Assembly (NCBI GenBank): GCA_012103375.1
Contig: WLWX01000001.1
Location: 3,947,078 to 4,011,077, forward strand
Origin: Paracoccaceae bacterium
GTDB lineage: Bacteria > Pseudomonadota > Alphaproteobacteria > Rhodobacterales > Rhodobacteraceae
Length of the DNA stretch: 64,000 nt
Direction of reading: 5' to 3'
Below, in pieces: positions 63,792 through 64,000 of the stretch; within the stretch, counting starts at the first letter, position 1; each line of letters begins with the position of its first letter. Below the pieces are notes generated by a model that saw nothing but the letters and a program-made list of their open reading frames with translations, was not told the origin of the DNA and made no database searches. The position numbers and the translations under genes were made by a program.

Positions 63792-64000
63792 CTAGACCGG
63801 GTTGTCCATCCGCACCGTCACCTGAACTTTGCCGTTCACCGCCTGCGACCAGCCGAGCGTGATCTGATCCTTGTTCGCGCCCTGCTGGGTGGCAACTTGT
63901 GGCGCGGTATAGATCGACTGGCTGGAGGATTGCAGATCCTCGACCACAACCGAAGTAACGCGCCGCGCCCAGCCTTCGAACGGCAGATAGGCGCCGGCAT
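63792..64000 (-). CDS. C-terminal end of an unrecognised protein
   Basis: Sixty-eight codons up to the window edge, ending DQITLGWSQAVNGKVQVTVRMDNPV and a TAG at 63794-63792. The visible part (AYLPFEGWARRVTSVVVEDL, SIYTAPQVATQQGA) is polar, with the even strand pattern of a beta-rich domain. I do not recognise the family. The gene continues beyond the window. Confidence 0.5.
   Translation of the reverse strand, partial: AGAYLPFEGWARRVTSVVVEDLQSSSQSIYTAPQVATQQGANKDQITLGWSQAVNGKVQVTVRMDNPV

Noticed and set aside
1..64000. tRNA, rRNA, CRISPR array, prophage or attachment site
   Set aside because: I found no cloverleaf with a TTCRA arm, no regularly spaced repeats, no integrase and no phage structural genes.

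Overview
The window looks like the chromosome of a GC-rich marine alphaproteobacterium, most likely a Rhodobacterales/Roseobacter-group member. The pointers are the DUF2125 protein, the NDUFS4-like complex I accessory gene, the phnW-phnA-phnY set, several peptide-type ABC importers, a TRAP importer and many sulfatases. This is inference from gene content; no rRNA or tRNA gene is visible.

Region 1 (1-15.2 kb) is a glycan-scavenging locus: a broken GH42 beta-galactosidase, a PhyH oxygenase with an AraC regulator, a sulfatase, a NanA-type lyase, a GntR/FCD regulator with a TGGT-N2-ACCA-type operator, a dipeptide-type ABC importer, two more sulfatases (one broken) and a ROK sugar kinase. NanA plus a ManNAc-kinase-like ROK protein suggest sialic acid or a sulfated sialoglycan. 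The importer's binding protein is the most unusual object in the window. Its signal peptide is followed by the C-terminal half of the SBP_bac_5 fold and then by the N-terminal half, in one open frame: an apparent circular permutation. Three deletion-like junctions lie in the same locus.

Region 2 (15.2-24.1 kb) has a MarR-GNAT-DMT cassette and an frc-like sugar locus: ROK repressor, aldolase and PfkB kinase, divergent from frcBCA-type importer genes. Region 3 (24.1-39 kb) mixes core genes (uvrB, NDUFS4-like, DUF2125, KefB/C-type antiporter) with recent mobile-element activity. There are two identical 1053-bp IS630-type elements and two identical 216-bp MITE-like elements. One MITE splits an aldo/keto reductase. 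The other MITE and one IS both interrupt a TIR-domain gene whose original start overlapped the uvrB stop codon (TAATG) behind a strong ribosome binding site.

Region 4 (39-52.5 kb) encodes 2-aminoethylphosphonate breakdown by the PhnW-PhnY-PhnA route, a Na/Pi cotransporter, a complete peptide-type ABC importer and a LysR regulator. A shared GACCTAT(C/T)-type motif suggests that at least the transporters form one regulon.

Region 5 (52.5-63.7 kb) is a tightly packed nine-gene operon: N-formylglutamate amidohydrolase-like protein, TRAP importer, two VOC proteins, glutamine-synthetase-like ligase, aldehyde dehydrogenase and iron alcohol dehydrogenase. It diverges from an RpiR regulator and a sulfatase/phosphonate-monoester-hydrolase-like enzyme. 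The set fits import of an amine or amino alcohol, gamma-glutamylation, two oxidations and hydrolysis. The last 209 bases hold the end of an unrecognised gene.
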